Of a stretch of DNA of 64,000 nucleotides, positions 28,417 to 41,145 are shown in pieces. The DNA comes from Phymorhynchus buccinoides (Eukaryota; Mollusca; Gastropoda; Neogastropoda; Raphitomidae), in assembly GCA_017654935.2 (NCBI GenBank), contig CM065713.1, positions 11,385,886-11,449,885 on the forward strand, read 5' to 3'. Position numbers and translations under genes: made by a program. Each line of letters opens with the position of its first letter. The first letter of the stretch is position 1. The notes under the pieces were generated by a model that saw only the letters and a program-made list of their open reading frames with translations, was not told the DNA's origin and did not search any database.

Positions 28417-30209
28417 AAAAGTGGTTTTCAAGAAAATGGCCAGGGGGCCGAAGAAAATTCACAATAAATTAGTGAAATTTTCACTTTTTCATGCCAGGCA
28501 TTTTTTAAAATAAATTTGTTTCAAGTTTGTGCAATGCGGAGGTCTACCAGCCTGAGTTTGTGAACAAGTTTAAAGTGTGTGATGACTTTTATTTCTTATT
28601 CCTTAGGGGAGTGGGGAGGAAGGAGGAAGGGGAAGAAGAGGAGGGGGGGGAGCAAGGGTTGGGAGGGTTAGTTTGTGATTGGGCACAAGTCAATGGTTAA
28701 AGTTTGTCAAAGTTTTCTTTTTATTTCTTACCGTATTTTTTTTTTTTTTCGGACTACACAGCGGCATCTTATTATAAAAAAAGCCCTTGTCATCACAAAC
28801 TTTAACCCTTGAATCATCACAAACTAACAAATTGTCATCACAAAACATTTAACCCTTGTCATCACAACTTTTTTACGTCTTGTCATCACAAACTTTAACC
28901 CTTGTCATCACAAACTTTAATCCTTGTCATCACAAACTTTAACCCTTTGTCATCACAAACAAAAAAAACAAAAAACACCCACCCAAAACCCACTTTAACA
29001 CTTGTCATCACAAACTTTAACCCTTGTCATCACAAACTTTAACCCTTGTCATCACAAACTTTAACCCTTGTCATCACAAACTTTAACCCTTGTCATCACA
29101 AACTTTAACCCTTTGTCATCACAAACTTTAACCTCATCATCACAAACTTTAACCCTCGTCATCACAAACTTTAACACTTGTCATCACAAACTTTAACTTA
29201 CTTTGTCATCACAAACTTTAACCCTTTGTCATCACAAACTTTAACCCTCGTCATCACAAACTTTAACCCTCATCATCACAAACTTTAACACTTGTCATCA
29301 CAAACTTTAACCCTTTGTCATCACAAACTTTAACCCTCATCACAAACTTTAACCCTTTGTCATCACAAACTTTAACACTTGTCATCACAAACTTTAACCC
29401 TTTGTCATCACAAACTTTAACCCTCGTCATAACAAATGTTAACCCTCATCATCACAAAAGTTTAACCCTCGTCATAACAAACGTTAACCCTCGTCATCAC
29501 AAAAGTTTAACCCTCGTCATCACAAACTTTAACCCTCATCATCACAAAAGTTTAACCCTCGTCATCACAAAATTTAACCCTTTGTCATCACAAAAGTTTA
29601 ACCCGTATGAATTCATGGTCAGTTAAGGTCTGTCTGTGTACGCGGTTAACATGATTCACACAATATCACTATTTCCCCAATGGCAACACAGTGAGTTGTA
29701 AGTCCCATGAGTACTCCTGGGAAGTTTCAAAAAAAGTCCTGCAAGGGAGCGGCCCCGGCGGAGTGCAGGGGCAGCGCACACACACACATTCACTGCTCTT
29801 TTTTCATCCCTTTAGACTAGTACAAGTGCTACATTCTTTTGAAAATAGCAAATGCTTACACAGTGGTACCTCCCTTATAAGACCTTCAAAAATCATCCAA
29901 AATGAGGTCTTATATGGGGATGGGTCTTTATAAGGGAGGTAATTTTAATACTTACAAAGAAGGGCAATGTCTCAGAGAAGTAATGTCTTATATGGGAGGG
30001 AGTCTTAAATTGGGGGAGGGGGGGGTCTTATAGGGAGGCTCCACTGTATAGGCCCTTTTTATTGTACAAGTGTGTGTGTGTGTAAGAAAATCGTTGCTTT
30101 TGAAATTATCATAATCCGGCGACGCCGGCTCAAAGTCAATTTAAAAATCTTGCAATTCAGAACATCCTGCAAGGAGCATCCATGTAAGTCATATTATTAG
30201 GTATTAGAT

Positions 30210-30620
30210 ATTATGTACTTTATAGTCGCAGAGGCGGGGGGGGGGCGTCTCTGTGAAATTCGGGTTGCTCCCACCTGGAGAGAGCGTCGCAGCCAGAGGC
30301 GCGCCACCCATTAAAATTTTGTTGTTGCATGCGATTTTTGTGTGACTGAGAGGAAGGGAAGGGAGGGTGGGGGTGGAGGTGTGTTAAATTTTGACCAAAT
30401 GACAACTTTTTTCGTTGCCACTGGGGGGTGTTAACGAGTGCTAAGTGCATGGGCACACAGGACCTCGGTTTTTGTCGTCTCATCCGAAAGACTCCACGTT
30501 CAGACCAGACATTAAGGCCTAGTGCAAAGTGAGAGGAAAAATCCCCTGTACCCAGGTTCGAACTCGGGTTTTGCTTGACACGAGGCGAACGCGCTACCAC
30601 CGTGCCACTCTTCTTCACTC
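30210..30620 (-). mobile_element. tRNA-derived SINE, family S1, full length (right arm)
   Basis: Partner of 26,851-27,235. It has the B box (CAGGTTCGAACTCGGGTTTT on the + strand) and A box intact, plus a GGGGGGGGCG insertion near the tail. Confidence 0.88.
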
Positions 30621-33600
30621 TATTATGAGTGGCCTAACACTGTGTTGCTTTGGGGAAATAGAGATATTGTGTGAATTATGTTAACGCGTACACAGAGACC
30701 TTTAGCACTCAAAATGACTAGAGTGGCAACAAATAAATGGTTTGTGACTAAGAGAGAACAATGAGCAATGAAAAAAAGAAACCACCTTAACAAGGAACAC
30801 AAAAAAACCATAACAATTCAAAACAATATAACCCGTGGCAAGAAGCAACAAATGCAACGATAACCACAAGTTTTTGCTTTAAAAACTGAAATCGGAAACG
30901 ATAACAGTAACGTTGAAATTCCGAGTAAAAAAGCATTTCTACAACAGCGATAATCATACAGAAAAAAGCCTGGTAAATGGATAAAAGATGCGCCTTAACA
31001 AGGAACCAAAGAAACCACCTTAACAAGCCCACCCCCCCCCACCCCCCAAGGAAAAAAAAGAAACCACCTTACCCATTTCTCGGTTTTTAACTTTTTTCAG
31101 TCTTGCCTTTTCTTACTGCAGATTTGAGTACCTTCATCCTCTATCGTTTGCTATATTTAGAACCACTAATTTTCATCCCATTTACATAATTAAAACCTTA
31201 ATATGCATTCAATAATAGTAGAAGATAAAAGGCAAGACGGAAAAAAACGCAATGAACCAGGACTGTGACAAATGCTCTGCGGCTGTTGTGTGTACTGCAC
31301 TACAATAGGGGGTGGGGTGGTGGGGGGGGGGGTGGGCGGGGGGTTACTATTAGATCTGTGGCCTTTATCATGACTGCGAAGAATTATTCAACAAAGATAA
31401 TTAGCTGAAAAGGTTAATAAAATACAGCTTAATGTTTGGTAAGAAAGGCAAGTGTGAAAATGCAGGGAGAAAAACGATAAATGTAGGGGGGGGGGTGGGG
31501 GGGCACATCTTGACCGTTTGACCAAAAAGCCTATCAAATATTGTCAAAAAAACACAGTCAGCAATGTCTACTAAAGCTACAATACAAAAAATTGGCTAAA
31601 GGTAAAGATGTGCCACCCCCCCTGCATTTCTCGGTTAATTCCGGTGTTTTTACGTTTTTGTCTTTCTTACCATACATACCTGCTGTATTTTAGGAACATT
31701 TTTAGCTAATAACCTTTTTGGAATACTAACCCTATCCCTAACCCTATCCCTAAACCTAACCCTACCTCCACTATGTACTGCAGTACACCCGCGATTTGTC
31801 ACTGCGAGTTGTGGTTCGTTGCGTTTTTTCCGTCTTATAGGGTGGGGGGTAGGGTTAGGGTTAGGGCTTTATCATTAGGGTTAGTATTCCCAAAAGATAA
31901 TTTTGCTGAAAATGTTCCTAAAATACAGCTTTATGTATGGTAAGAAAGGCAATAACGGAAAAATAAATACAATTAACCGAGAAATGTAGGGGGGCGGGTG
32001 TGGCACATCTTGACCTTTACCAAAAAAAAGATCATATTGGACTGAACTCACCTTTGAAAGAGTGTAAAATAAAAAATAAAAAACACAGAAAGACTTGGGC
32101 ATACATTTAAGCATAGGGTAGATACATTTACTTTAAGTAGCCACAGCTTCATGCAAACCTTACAGAGGTTTTCTTAGGCCATCCAAAAAGACCTGAAGGA
32201 TGAAAAAAAGTTTTGTTTAGCTAATTCCTTTATCGTCATTAAAGATCATTTTGACTTGACTCTTGACTTGACTTAAAGACCTCCCCAACTCGTCACGTGT
32301 CACATTCCCTCTTAATGCTAGGAAGATTTCTTACTAGTTATAAGAGGGTAGATACATGAAAACTGTGATTTTGACACGTGACGTGGTGGGTCTTTAACCC
32401 ATTTTTAAAGTCACCATTTCGCTACCAACAGCCTTGCACAAAGTTTTGTCACTACAAAATTCTGAGAATCGTTTGACTTTGGAGAAAACGTCCGCATCTT
32501 TGTGCTAGATTTGATGTCAAGCTTGGGCAAGTCTGCTAACAAATAACAAAAGTACCCATACCTCGCAGCATAAAAGCATATAAAGTCTCTAGATTAAAAA
32601 AATGTCTGATCTACCACTTCGCTATGTCTAAACCTGAAGTAAAAACCATCTGTAATCTTCTTTCGTTTCTCCTTTTGTTTATGTCTCTTTTGCTTGTTGT
32701 GTGTGTATGGCTGGAGCGATTTGTTAGTTTTTTTAATCATTCAAAATCGTGGCGATGCGAATGAGTCAACGTTTTAAGCCCCTTATAGCCTGATTCCGCC
32801 CATGACATCCATTACTTTCTCCTACCAAGCCGTCTAAAACCGCCCCCCCTAACCATACTTGTACACCCACTTCGTTATGTATTTTGGAGTTAAAATTGCA
32901 ATATCAAAAAATCAAAAATATCACATAACAAAAAAAAACATTGCAAGTTAAACATTCTTCATTTATACACAAACCCTGAACATTTGAAGTCAATCCATCA
33001 AGTAGTTATTTTTTTATATATTTTTAAAACAAAGTACCCCATTTCGGGCCCAGTTTACCAACATTAATTTGGTGGTTACAGGGAGTAGAGTCATCATTTT
33101 AATCGGGGTTACAAGTGTTAAAGACATGTTTGGTAGCGACTTCTGGCCAGCCGATATTGGCTGGAATAAATGCAAAGGGGTTGATAGGAATTGTTCGGAA
33201 ATAATTGGAAGGGGAGTAATTTCATGGTGTGTAGGAGTTATCTTGCCTAATTCAATCGGTCAAACAGGGGAAGTTACTCTGCCATCAGGTAAATCCCCAG
33301 CGCTCGCTTCTTGTGTTTGAGGAGACACACAGCATGTAGAACGCAGTGCGTCATTCTGAAATTGATGTCATTTATCATATTTTTACGTCACAGTTTTCAA
33401 GTTCTATCACTTTGTAGCAAGCAACTGGTCACCCCTCATTTTTCTAATACAAAATGTTTTGCAATTCGCTGACTCGCATCCTGCAGTTTCAAGCTTCGAC
33501 GCCATTGTTGCATTGTCGCTATGGTATTTGACCGAGTAATGGAGGTAAACAACTCTAATTTTCACAAAGTGCTCTCCCCTAGTTTTTTTCCCTGAAAATC

Positions 33601-34009
33601 GCCTATTGGAATTGCTCATGCATAAATTTAATGAAGCAGTCTGCGTTCAGCTTTTTTATGTGTGTGTGTTTCTTAAGTGATATAATATGCATACATTTTT
33701 TGTCTTATTTTTTGCCGTTGGCATGGTGGCGGAAGTTTTTAATATAAAAACACCAACATCAACAGCAGCAACAACAAACAAACAAAACAGCGCGGCGTCA
33801 TCATTTCAAAGCCAAATGTGCAGGGATTTATAGACATTTATAAAGCGCGAAAGCCATTGAAGAATCGATTTACACAATTCGGGAAAACAAACAAAAGATA
33901 ATCATATTTTTGCCTTCATTTTTGCTTTAAACACGAAGCAGCTTGATTGTATTATTTTCAGATCACAGTAATGCTTTAGCTTTAAGCTGTTATGGATATT
34001 TTTTATGCT

Positions 34010-34254
34010 TTAAAACCCTTTCAACGCTAGCCATTCCTCAGCCAAACATGTACCATTAAACTTTACCTGGGTAGAGAAAAGATTTCGTCTGCAATACTGA
34101 ACGATTCCTCTGTGACGTGCGTAAAACTAGGGCCTGTCCTTACCTCCCAAAATGAAGAACATAAGGTCACTGGATACCAGACCCTTTTTTGATTGATATG
34201 GGTGTTAAATCATTGTGGTGCCAAGAGGCGACACAGTGGCGATGAAAGGGTTAA
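34010..34254 (+). mobile_element. Family A MITE (right arm)
   Basis: Mirror partner of 23,358-23,600, with the same internal deletion and TTTTAAAA-type ends. Confidence 0.8.
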
Positions 34255-35169
34255 AAAAAAAAAGGCGTATTTACTCAAATATATAATTTTGGATTTTGGA
34301 AAGGGAGTGAGGGGGTGGAGGTGGGAGGGTGAGGGGGGTAGGAGGGTGAGGGGGTGGGAGGGTGTAGGAGGGTGAGGGGGTGGGAGGGTGGGGGGGGGGG
34401 GGGAAACAGTATACACAACACAAGAAGTCAGCGAACAAAATTATCGTGGTTATGTTAGCTCATAAGATACAGCAAAGCGAACTTAGAAGAAAAAGAAAAA
34501 AAATCATCACAGCAACCACTTTTATAAGCGGTTCAAAGTTCATAGTTGTGGTTATTATTAAATATTTTGAAAAACAAGAGGCAAAGCCTTCAAGGCTCAC
34601 TCGAACAAGCACATGTGGGACAATGACAAAGATTGAAGGGGGGGGGTATCTAAAGTACAAGATTGCCAATAAAATTTTAAAGTACAAATGAAACTATCGT
34701 TAATGGATACAACTTTAAAAAAAAAAAGTGCCACGTGCCGAGAATTGGACCCGGAACCATTGGCATGAGAGACAGAAGCTCTACGCAATGAGCTATCGAG
34801 GCTTTCACTGTGGAATACTTTCTTAACTCATGTTGCCTGTTGAATACTCCTCTAACCCACTAATCTAAAATGTTATCTGTTTGTTATCTGCTTACAGTGT
34901 TGTTTTAAGTATTTAATATTTATCATAATCGTTATTAATGTTTCAAAGCTTGCATGGACATCTATATGTGTGTGCAAAGTTTGAACAATGTACGACTTTC
35001 TATTTCCCGAGAAAATGTCAACGTTAAAGTTTGGAGACACTGGACCACGGAAGCAACACACACACACACACACAACCGAACAACTATCATACTATAGACT
35101 CACTTATTGCTAACTTCGAAGTTAACACGAGTGAGCCCCAAAAAGGAAAACGAGATGCTGTAGTACAGA

Positions 35170-35325
35170 AACGCAGAGAGGCGCCGTGGTGTAGTTGGTA
35201 AGTCGCCACCCGTAATCCAACGGGTTTGTGTGGAGTGCGCTGGTTCGAACCCAGCTCCATTCGCGGTGTTGTATCCTTGGGAAAGATACTTTACTCCTAT
35301 TTCCTGGTCCCTTCGGATGAGACCT
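35170..35325 (+). mobile_element. tRNA-derived SINE, family S2 (right arm)
   Basis: GGCGCCGTGGTGTAGTTGGT, CCACCCGTAATCCAACGGGT and CTGGTTCGAACCCAGC are read on the + strand. A and B boxes are both clear. The 3' part is interrupted by a family A MITE. Confidence 0.8.
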
Positions 35326-35554
35326 TAACCCTTTCACCGCCAAGCAATACCATTAAACTTAACTGGGTAGAGAAAAAAAAATCTGCAATATTGGGAATTC
35401 CTCTGTGACATGTATAACATTAGGCCTATCCTTACCTCCCAAAATTAAGAAAATAGGGTTTTCAGATAACAGGCCCTGATTTGATGCTTTTAGTGACATG
35501 GGTGTTAAACCACTGTGGAGCTAAAGATGCGACATTGGCGGTGAAAAGGGTTAA
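35325..35554 (-). mobile_element. Family A MITE (right arm)
   Basis: TTAACCCTTTCACCGCCAAG to GGCGGTGAAAAGGGTTAAA. Partner of 22,080-22,311, at the same position within the S2 SINE. Confidence 0.85.
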
Positions 35555-35701
35555 ACCGAGGTCCTGAGTACGAACGCATGCGCAAGATCTTGCGCGCACG
35601 TTAAAGACAATTCCACTATTCGGTAGGAGTAGTAGGCCGTGTTGTGCCGGTGGGATGGATAACACGAACTCACGTAGCATGCAAAAATGGGCTGCACTGT
35701 A

Positions 35702-35950
35702 CTAACCCTTTCATCGCCACTGTCGCCTCTTGGCACCACAATGATTGAGCACCCATGCCACTAAAAGGCATCAAATGAGAGTCTGGTATCCAGTGACCTT
35801 ATGTTCTTAATGTTGGGAGGTAAGTAAGATAGGCCGAAGTTTTCGGATGTCACAGAGGAATCCCCAATATTGCAGACGAAATCTTTTCTCTACCCAGGTA
35901 AGCTTAATGGTAAATTTTGGCTGAGGAATGGCTAGCATTGAAAGGGCTAA
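35702..35950 (+). mobile_element. Family A MITE with mutated ends (right arm)
   Basis: CTAACCCTTTCATCGCCACT to GCATTGAAAGGGCTAAAG. Partner of 21,688-21,931; both carry the same end changes, so these predate the arm duplication. Confidence 0.8.
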
Positions 35951-36546
35951 AGCGACGCGCTCTCCCAGTGGGAGCAACCCGAATTTCACAGACGAGTTTC
36001 TGTGACTAGAAAGTACCAAAAAGCTTAAAGATCTTCAAGAGTCGAGACCTAGATGCTAGCATTGAAAGGGCTAAAGCGACGCGCTCTCCCAGTGGGAGCA
36101 ACCCGAATTTCACAAACGAGTTTCTGTGACTAGAAAGTACCAAAAAGCTTAAAGATCTTCAAGAGTCGAGACCTAGATGCAGCATGAAAGGTTCAGGATT
36201 GAAACGCCTGTGTGAGGACCATCGTCTTCTTTGAAGGTTTGCTGTTCAGCGCTCCTCCGAAATCGGAATGTGTCAGCTGAATGCAGCACACGAGGAGACC
36301 ATTGAAAACTGGAAAACGGACACATACGTACCCCATTGTGGCCTTATGGCCTGGGAACGCAGAAGAAGAAGAAGATGTTTCAGCTCTCTCTAGGAATATT
36401 TCCCACATGGCTTTATTTGTTTTTTGGGTGTTTTTTTAAACTCTTCTAACGCCATTAAAATTTTGTATGTTCTTGGTTGTCTGTTGCATCTCAACCGACA
36501 AAAGGGAAGTAACTATTCCCCTTGGGAGAATGCACAACGTTTGCTT

Positions 36547-36776
36547 TTAACCCCTTGACTGCCACCAACGTATCACGTACTGACCTGATGACATCACTGA
36601 TGATGTCATCAGGTGAAGAGGAATAACCCTGATGTGCTGGCTTTTGCTCTAACACAGTCAAGAGAGTTATATCCCCAGACCATTTTTTGCCAGATTGGCT
36701 CTATCAGTTGTCTTTTTCATGGCATGATTTGCACAATGATTTTTTCTTTAATTTTCTCTGGCAGTCAAAGGGTTAA
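36547..36776 (+). mobile_element. TTAA-flanked MITE, family C (right arm)
   Basis: TTAACCCCTTGACTGCCACC to GGCAGTCAAAGGGTTAA. Partner of 20,871-21,099. Confidence 0.88.
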
Positions 36777-37626
36777 GGGAAGAAACACCGCCATAATCTT
36801 ATATATATAAAAAACTACACATGGCAGGGTGCTTGGAAGTGAATGTCTTTGCATTCGGGTGTGGGAGTCTAGAGTGACGTCTTGGGGGTTGAATGTATCC
36901 ACCCAAGGTGCTAGAAGAGTTTTTAATTTGTAACTTATCTTTTCTTTTTCAGAATACAGTTTACCCCCTAAACACCCCGGAGACTGTAGACTCACTTATT
37001 GCTTAACCTCGAAGTTAACACGAGTGAGCCAAAAAAAGAAACGAGATGCTGTAGCACAGAAGCTGTAGCACAGAAACGTAGAGAGGCGTTGTGAGCGCCC
37101 TGGCTGCCTCACGCTTCGTGGGAGTTTCTAAGTCCAAGTAAGTTACCCATAAAACCCTGACCCCCATGGGGATACCGGGGGGGGGGGGGGTCTTTTGTAT
37201 AAATAGTTCCCCCACCTTCTGGAAGTTCTGTGCTTGTAGCTTCCTCTAATCTGTAACTCTCTTTGACTCTGCCTTTTCCCTTTGCTTGCTGTCATCTACT
37301 TTGTCTTTTTTTTATCTTTCTGCCTTTACCCGGTCAATTCTCCCTGCCTTTTTTTCAAGAAACGCTTTCAAAAAGATTTCCTCCTCCAGCCGAAGTCGGA
37401 CATGCTGGGCCTAATTATTTCTTAGTTAGGCGCATAATGGCAGCATGACGCATCTGCGCTCATAATTGACAGGAAACTGTCTGAGCGATCGAAGAAGAAG
37501 AAGAAGAAGAAGAAAAAGATAAAACCCTGAGATTTTCTTCAGAGAAGGACAAAGACCCCACTCGTGATTTGAAGCAGCCATTGATAAAAATTGCAATGCG
37601 GCACCAAATATTTTATCGTGTGTATG

Positions 37627-37898
37627 TTATTAGGTAGTAGGTATTATTAGGTATTAGGTACTTTATAGTCACAGAGGCGTCTCTTGTGAAATTCGGGTTG
37701 CTCCCACCTGGAGAGCGCGTCGCAGCCAGAGGCGCGCCACCCAACTTTTTTTTTTTTAATTTTGCATGCGAGTTTCGATGAGGAAGGAGGGGGGGGTGTA
37801 AATTTACACAAATGACAACTTTTTCGTTGCCACTGGGTTTAATGCGTGCTAAGTGCATGGGCACACAGGACCTCGGTTTATAGTCTCATCCGAATTGA
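37627..37898 (-). mobile_element. tRNA-derived SINE, family S1, truncated (right arm)
   Basis: Partner of 19,765-20,031; same truncation point. Confidence 0.8.
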
Positions 37899-38278
37899 AC
37901 TCTAAATGTACGGCGGAAGGGCGTCATTTGGCAGTTTCCGACGACTTGGAAGAAGCAGAACGCCCTTCGTTTCGATCCACCGAGAAACAAAATGGAACAG
38001 TACCGGAACAATTTCACAGATGCACACAGAATATAAAACAACTGCGATACAAACAAAACAAAGAAGACACATAGAAAGACAAGTAGAGGGGGGAGGGCGG
38101 GGGGGAAGAAAAAAAAAAAGAAGAACACGAAGAAAGAGACAAGACGGATGCACATTTTAAAAAACCCACAAAAAGTGATGGATGCATGCAAGCACAGATT
38201 ATCATAACAAAAGCAGCAGCAGAAAAATGGATTTTTAAAAAAGGATAGAAACTTTGACAGAAAAAAAAAGCGCAATAC

Positions 38279-38850
38279 AGACAAACCCCTATTTTATGAC
38301 CCTCTGTTAAGCGACCACCTCTCATTTGAGACCGGATTTTTTGGCACGGATGCATTTTACTATGTAAACGACCTCTCTTAAACGACTTCCTCTAAAACGC
38401 GACTTACGACCGCCATTTTGTTGGTTTTTACGACCGTTGCTGTCGTCTGCATAGACTTCGAGCAAAGGGAAACAACCCATGGTCAAGGGCCTGAAAGCGG
38501 AGTCGCTTCCCTTGTTGTAGAAAAGATGGCGGAAAGCGTAGGAAAAGCAGCGAAAACCACTGACTTTGAAAAAGAAAAACACAGAATTTGGACGAGAGTG
38601 GAGGTGATTAACAAAAGTCGGCGAAGTGAAACTGTAATACATCGATTGCACAATCCTATGGAGTTGGAAAGACCCAAATCCAGTTTTTAATATGTCATTG
38701 TATGTGTGCATGAAGAAAGAAGAGTATGAACTGTGCTGAACTTTTTCTTTCTACGGCTGCCAGTGAAAACCTCCGTCATACGACCCCTCCAATTTACGAC
38801 CGATTTTTCCGGACATTTTGGAAGTCTTAAAATAGAGGTTTGTCTGTTCA
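38279..38850. mobile_element. ACAGACAAACC element with short open frame (right arm)
   Basis: Partner of 18,821-19,386. Inside, ATG at 38,526 (in AAGATGGCGG) opens 54 codons: MAESVGKAAKTTDFEKEKHR then IWTRVEVINKSRRSETVI, ending KSSF at about 38,690. The left-arm copy differs by a small indel. It may be the first exon of a lost transposase; I do not recognise the protein. Confidence 0.55.
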
Positions 38851-38987
38851 GGAAAAGAGAACAAACGCGCTTAAGAAAAAAAAAGAAAAAAAAGAGGGAA
38901 AAAAACCCCAGAAAAATGGATTTTAAAAAAAGAACAGAAACTTTGACAGAGAAAAAAAAGCAACACAATAAAAGTGAATGAAAGCAT

Positions 38988-39243
38988 TTAACCCTTTCAA
39001 CACTAGCCATTTTTTTTAGCTATAACGTTCCATTACACTTACCTGAGTATAGAAAAGATTATGTCTGCAATATTGGGGATTCCTCTGTGGCCTGCATAAA
39101 ATAGGACCTATCCTTATCCTCCCAAAATTAAGAAAAAAACATAAGGTCACTGGATACCAGACCCTCATTTGATGCCTTTCAGCGACATGGGGTGTTAAAT
39201 CATTGTGGTGCCAAGAGGCGACAGTGGCCATGGAAGGGTTTAA
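38988..39243 (-). mobile_element. Family A MITE (right arm)
   Basis: TTAACCCTTTCAACACTAGC to GGCCATGGAAGGGTTTAAG. Partner of 18,428-18,680. Confidence 0.85.
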
Positions 39244-39696
39244 GAAAACAAGCGCGAAATCGCAATATAGTTTGTGGCACGCTGTCTATTTTTACCACTC
39301 CAATCGCATGAGTTACCTCCCCTGGCTTTTTCAATCATTTTAATCTGTGAGACCCAGATTGTTATCTCTGCACCATTTTCGTAACTTTTTATATCTTTGG
39401 AAAACATTTAAAACTATGTATACTACTTATACTCATCAAAAGAAGAAGCACCGCATACTCGTCGTGTCTGTTGTAGTGTCTGTATTACGTATGTTTTATT
39501 ATTTTGTACGCTTTAAAATACATCATGTTTAAAGAGCGGCCAGAATTTGAAGGTTGTTAGCCTGAATTTGAACGTTGCGACATTTTTTACAATTTTTGTT
39601 CACAAAATCTATATGTGCGTACAATTTGGATCACGCAGGCACAGACCGACCGACAGACAAAACCGAAGACAAAGTGATGTGAGTTATAGGTTTGTG

Positions 39697-40196
39697 NNNN
39701 NNNNNNNNNNNNNNNNNNNNNNNNNNNNNNNNNNNNNNNNNNNNNNNNNNNNNNNNNNNNNNNNNNNNNNNNNNNNNNNNNNNNNNNNNNNNNNNNNNNN
39801 NNNNNNNNNNNNNNNNNNNNNNNNNNNNNNNNNNNNNNNNNNNNNNNNNNNNNNNNNNNNNNNNNNNNNNNNNNNNNNNNNNNNNNNNNNNNNNNNNNNN
39901 NNNNNNNNNNNNNNNNNNNNNNNNNNNNNNNNNNNNNNNNNNNNNNNNNNNNNNNNNNNNNNNNNNNNNNNNNNNNNNNNNNNNNNNNNNNNNNNNNNNN
40001 NNNNNNNNNNNNNNNNNNNNNNNNNNNNNNNNNNNNNNNNNNNNNNNNNNNNNNNNNNNNNNNNNNNNNNNNNNNNNNNNNNNNNNNNNNNNNNNNNNNN
40101 NNNNNNNNNNNNNNNNNNNNNNNNNNNNNNNNNNNNNNNNNNNNNNNNNNNNNNNNNNNNNNNNNNNNNNNNNNNNNNNNNNNNNNNNNNNNNNNN
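39697..40196. other. Assembly gap (500 N)
   Basis: Exactly 500 Ns, a conventional scaffolding gap of unknown true size. The left contig ends at the outer end of repeat P; the right contig starts inside a palindrome-arm unit (equivalent to about 22,672). Confidence 0.99.
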
Positions 40197-40898
40197 CATG
40201 CAAGATTGAAACATCATAACGATTATGATAAATAGTAAATACTTAAAACCAACCACTGTAAGAAATAATCAAAACAAATAACATTTTAGATTAGTGGGTT
40301 AGAGAGTATTCAAACAGGCAACATGAGTTAAGAAAGTACGCCACAGTGAAAGCCTCGATAGCTCATTGCGTAAAGCTTCTGTCTCTCATGCGAATGGTTC
40401 CGGGTCCGATTCTCAGCACAGGCACCTTTTTTTAAAAGTTGTATCCATTAACGATAGCTTCATTTGTACTTTAAAATTTTATTGGCAATCTTGTACTTTA
40501 GATACCCCCCCCCTTCAATCTTTGTCATTGTCCCACATGTGCTTGTTCGAGTGAGCCTTGAAGGCTTTGCCTCTTGTTTTTCAAAATATTTAATAATAAC
40601 CACAACTATGAACTTTGAACCGCTTATAAAAGTGGTTGCTGTGATGATTTTTTTTCTTTTTCTTCTAAGTTCGCTTTGCTGTATCTTATGAGCTAACATA
40701 ACCACGATAATTTTGTTCGCTGACTTCTTGTGTTGTGTATACTCTGATTTTGCCCCCCCCCCACCTCCCTCCAACTACCCCCTCACCCTCCTACACCCTC
40801 CCACCCCCTCCCCTCTCCTCCCCCTCACCCTCCCCACCCCCTCACCAACCCTTTCCAAAATCCAAATATATATTTGAGTAAATACAGCCTTTTTTTTT

Positions 40899-41145
40899 TA
40901 ACTCCTTTCATCGCCACTGTGTCCGCCTCCTCTTTGCACCACAATGATTTAACGACCCTATATCAATAAAAAGGGTCTGGTATCCAGTGACCTTATGTTC
41001 TTATTTTTGGGAGGTAAGGACAGGCCCTATTTTTTATGCACGTCACAGAGGAATCCCCAATATTGCAGACGAAATCTTTTCTCTACCCAGGTAAAGTTTA
41101 ATGGAAAGTTTTGGCTGAAAAATGGCTAGCGTTGAAAGGGTTTTA
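40899..41145 (-). mobile_element. Family A MITE (third copy)
   Basis: TTAACTCCTTTCATCGCCAC to GCGTTGAAAGGGTTTTAAA; counterpart of 23,358-23,600. Confidence 0.8.

Larger units (their letters stand above)
17985..28785 (+). repeat. Left arm of a giant inverted repeat (~10.8 kb)
   Basis: Blocks of this arm recur in reverse order and on the opposite strand between 28,786 and 39,696: 17,985-18,430 with 39,240-39,696; 20,871-21,099 with 36,547-36,776; 22,080-22,311 with 35,325-35,554; 26,851-27,235 with 30,210-30,620. Short samples compared by eye differ by a few per cent, by both substitutions and indels. The arm carries MITEs, SINEs, fold-back elements and a minisatellite and no gene I can support. 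Stretches not listed separately (19,390-19,760, 23,600-24,300, 24,600-25,150) are unclassified AT-rich non-coding sequence. Confidence 0.93.
28786..39696 (-). repeat. Right arm of the giant inverted repeat
   Basis: Reverse complement of 17,985-28,350 with small indels and substitutions. Extra sequence includes a partial duplication of AAGAAACCACCTTAACAAG near 30,990-31,075. It ends in repeat P exactly where the 500-N gap starts, so no unique sequence anchors its outer side. No gene can be supported; the 83-codon frame at 33,069 is broken in the other copies. Confidence 0.93.

Noticed and set aside
29315..29626. SSQTLTLVITNFNP repeat protein in the 22-bp minisatellite
   Set aside because: The unit length is not a multiple of three over most of the array and the frame is maintained only by chance indels.
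33069..33320. 83-codon frame, MVVTGSRVIILIGVTSV...
   Set aside because: The same sequence in the left arm and in the third copy has indels that break the frame; composition looks like non-coding DNA.
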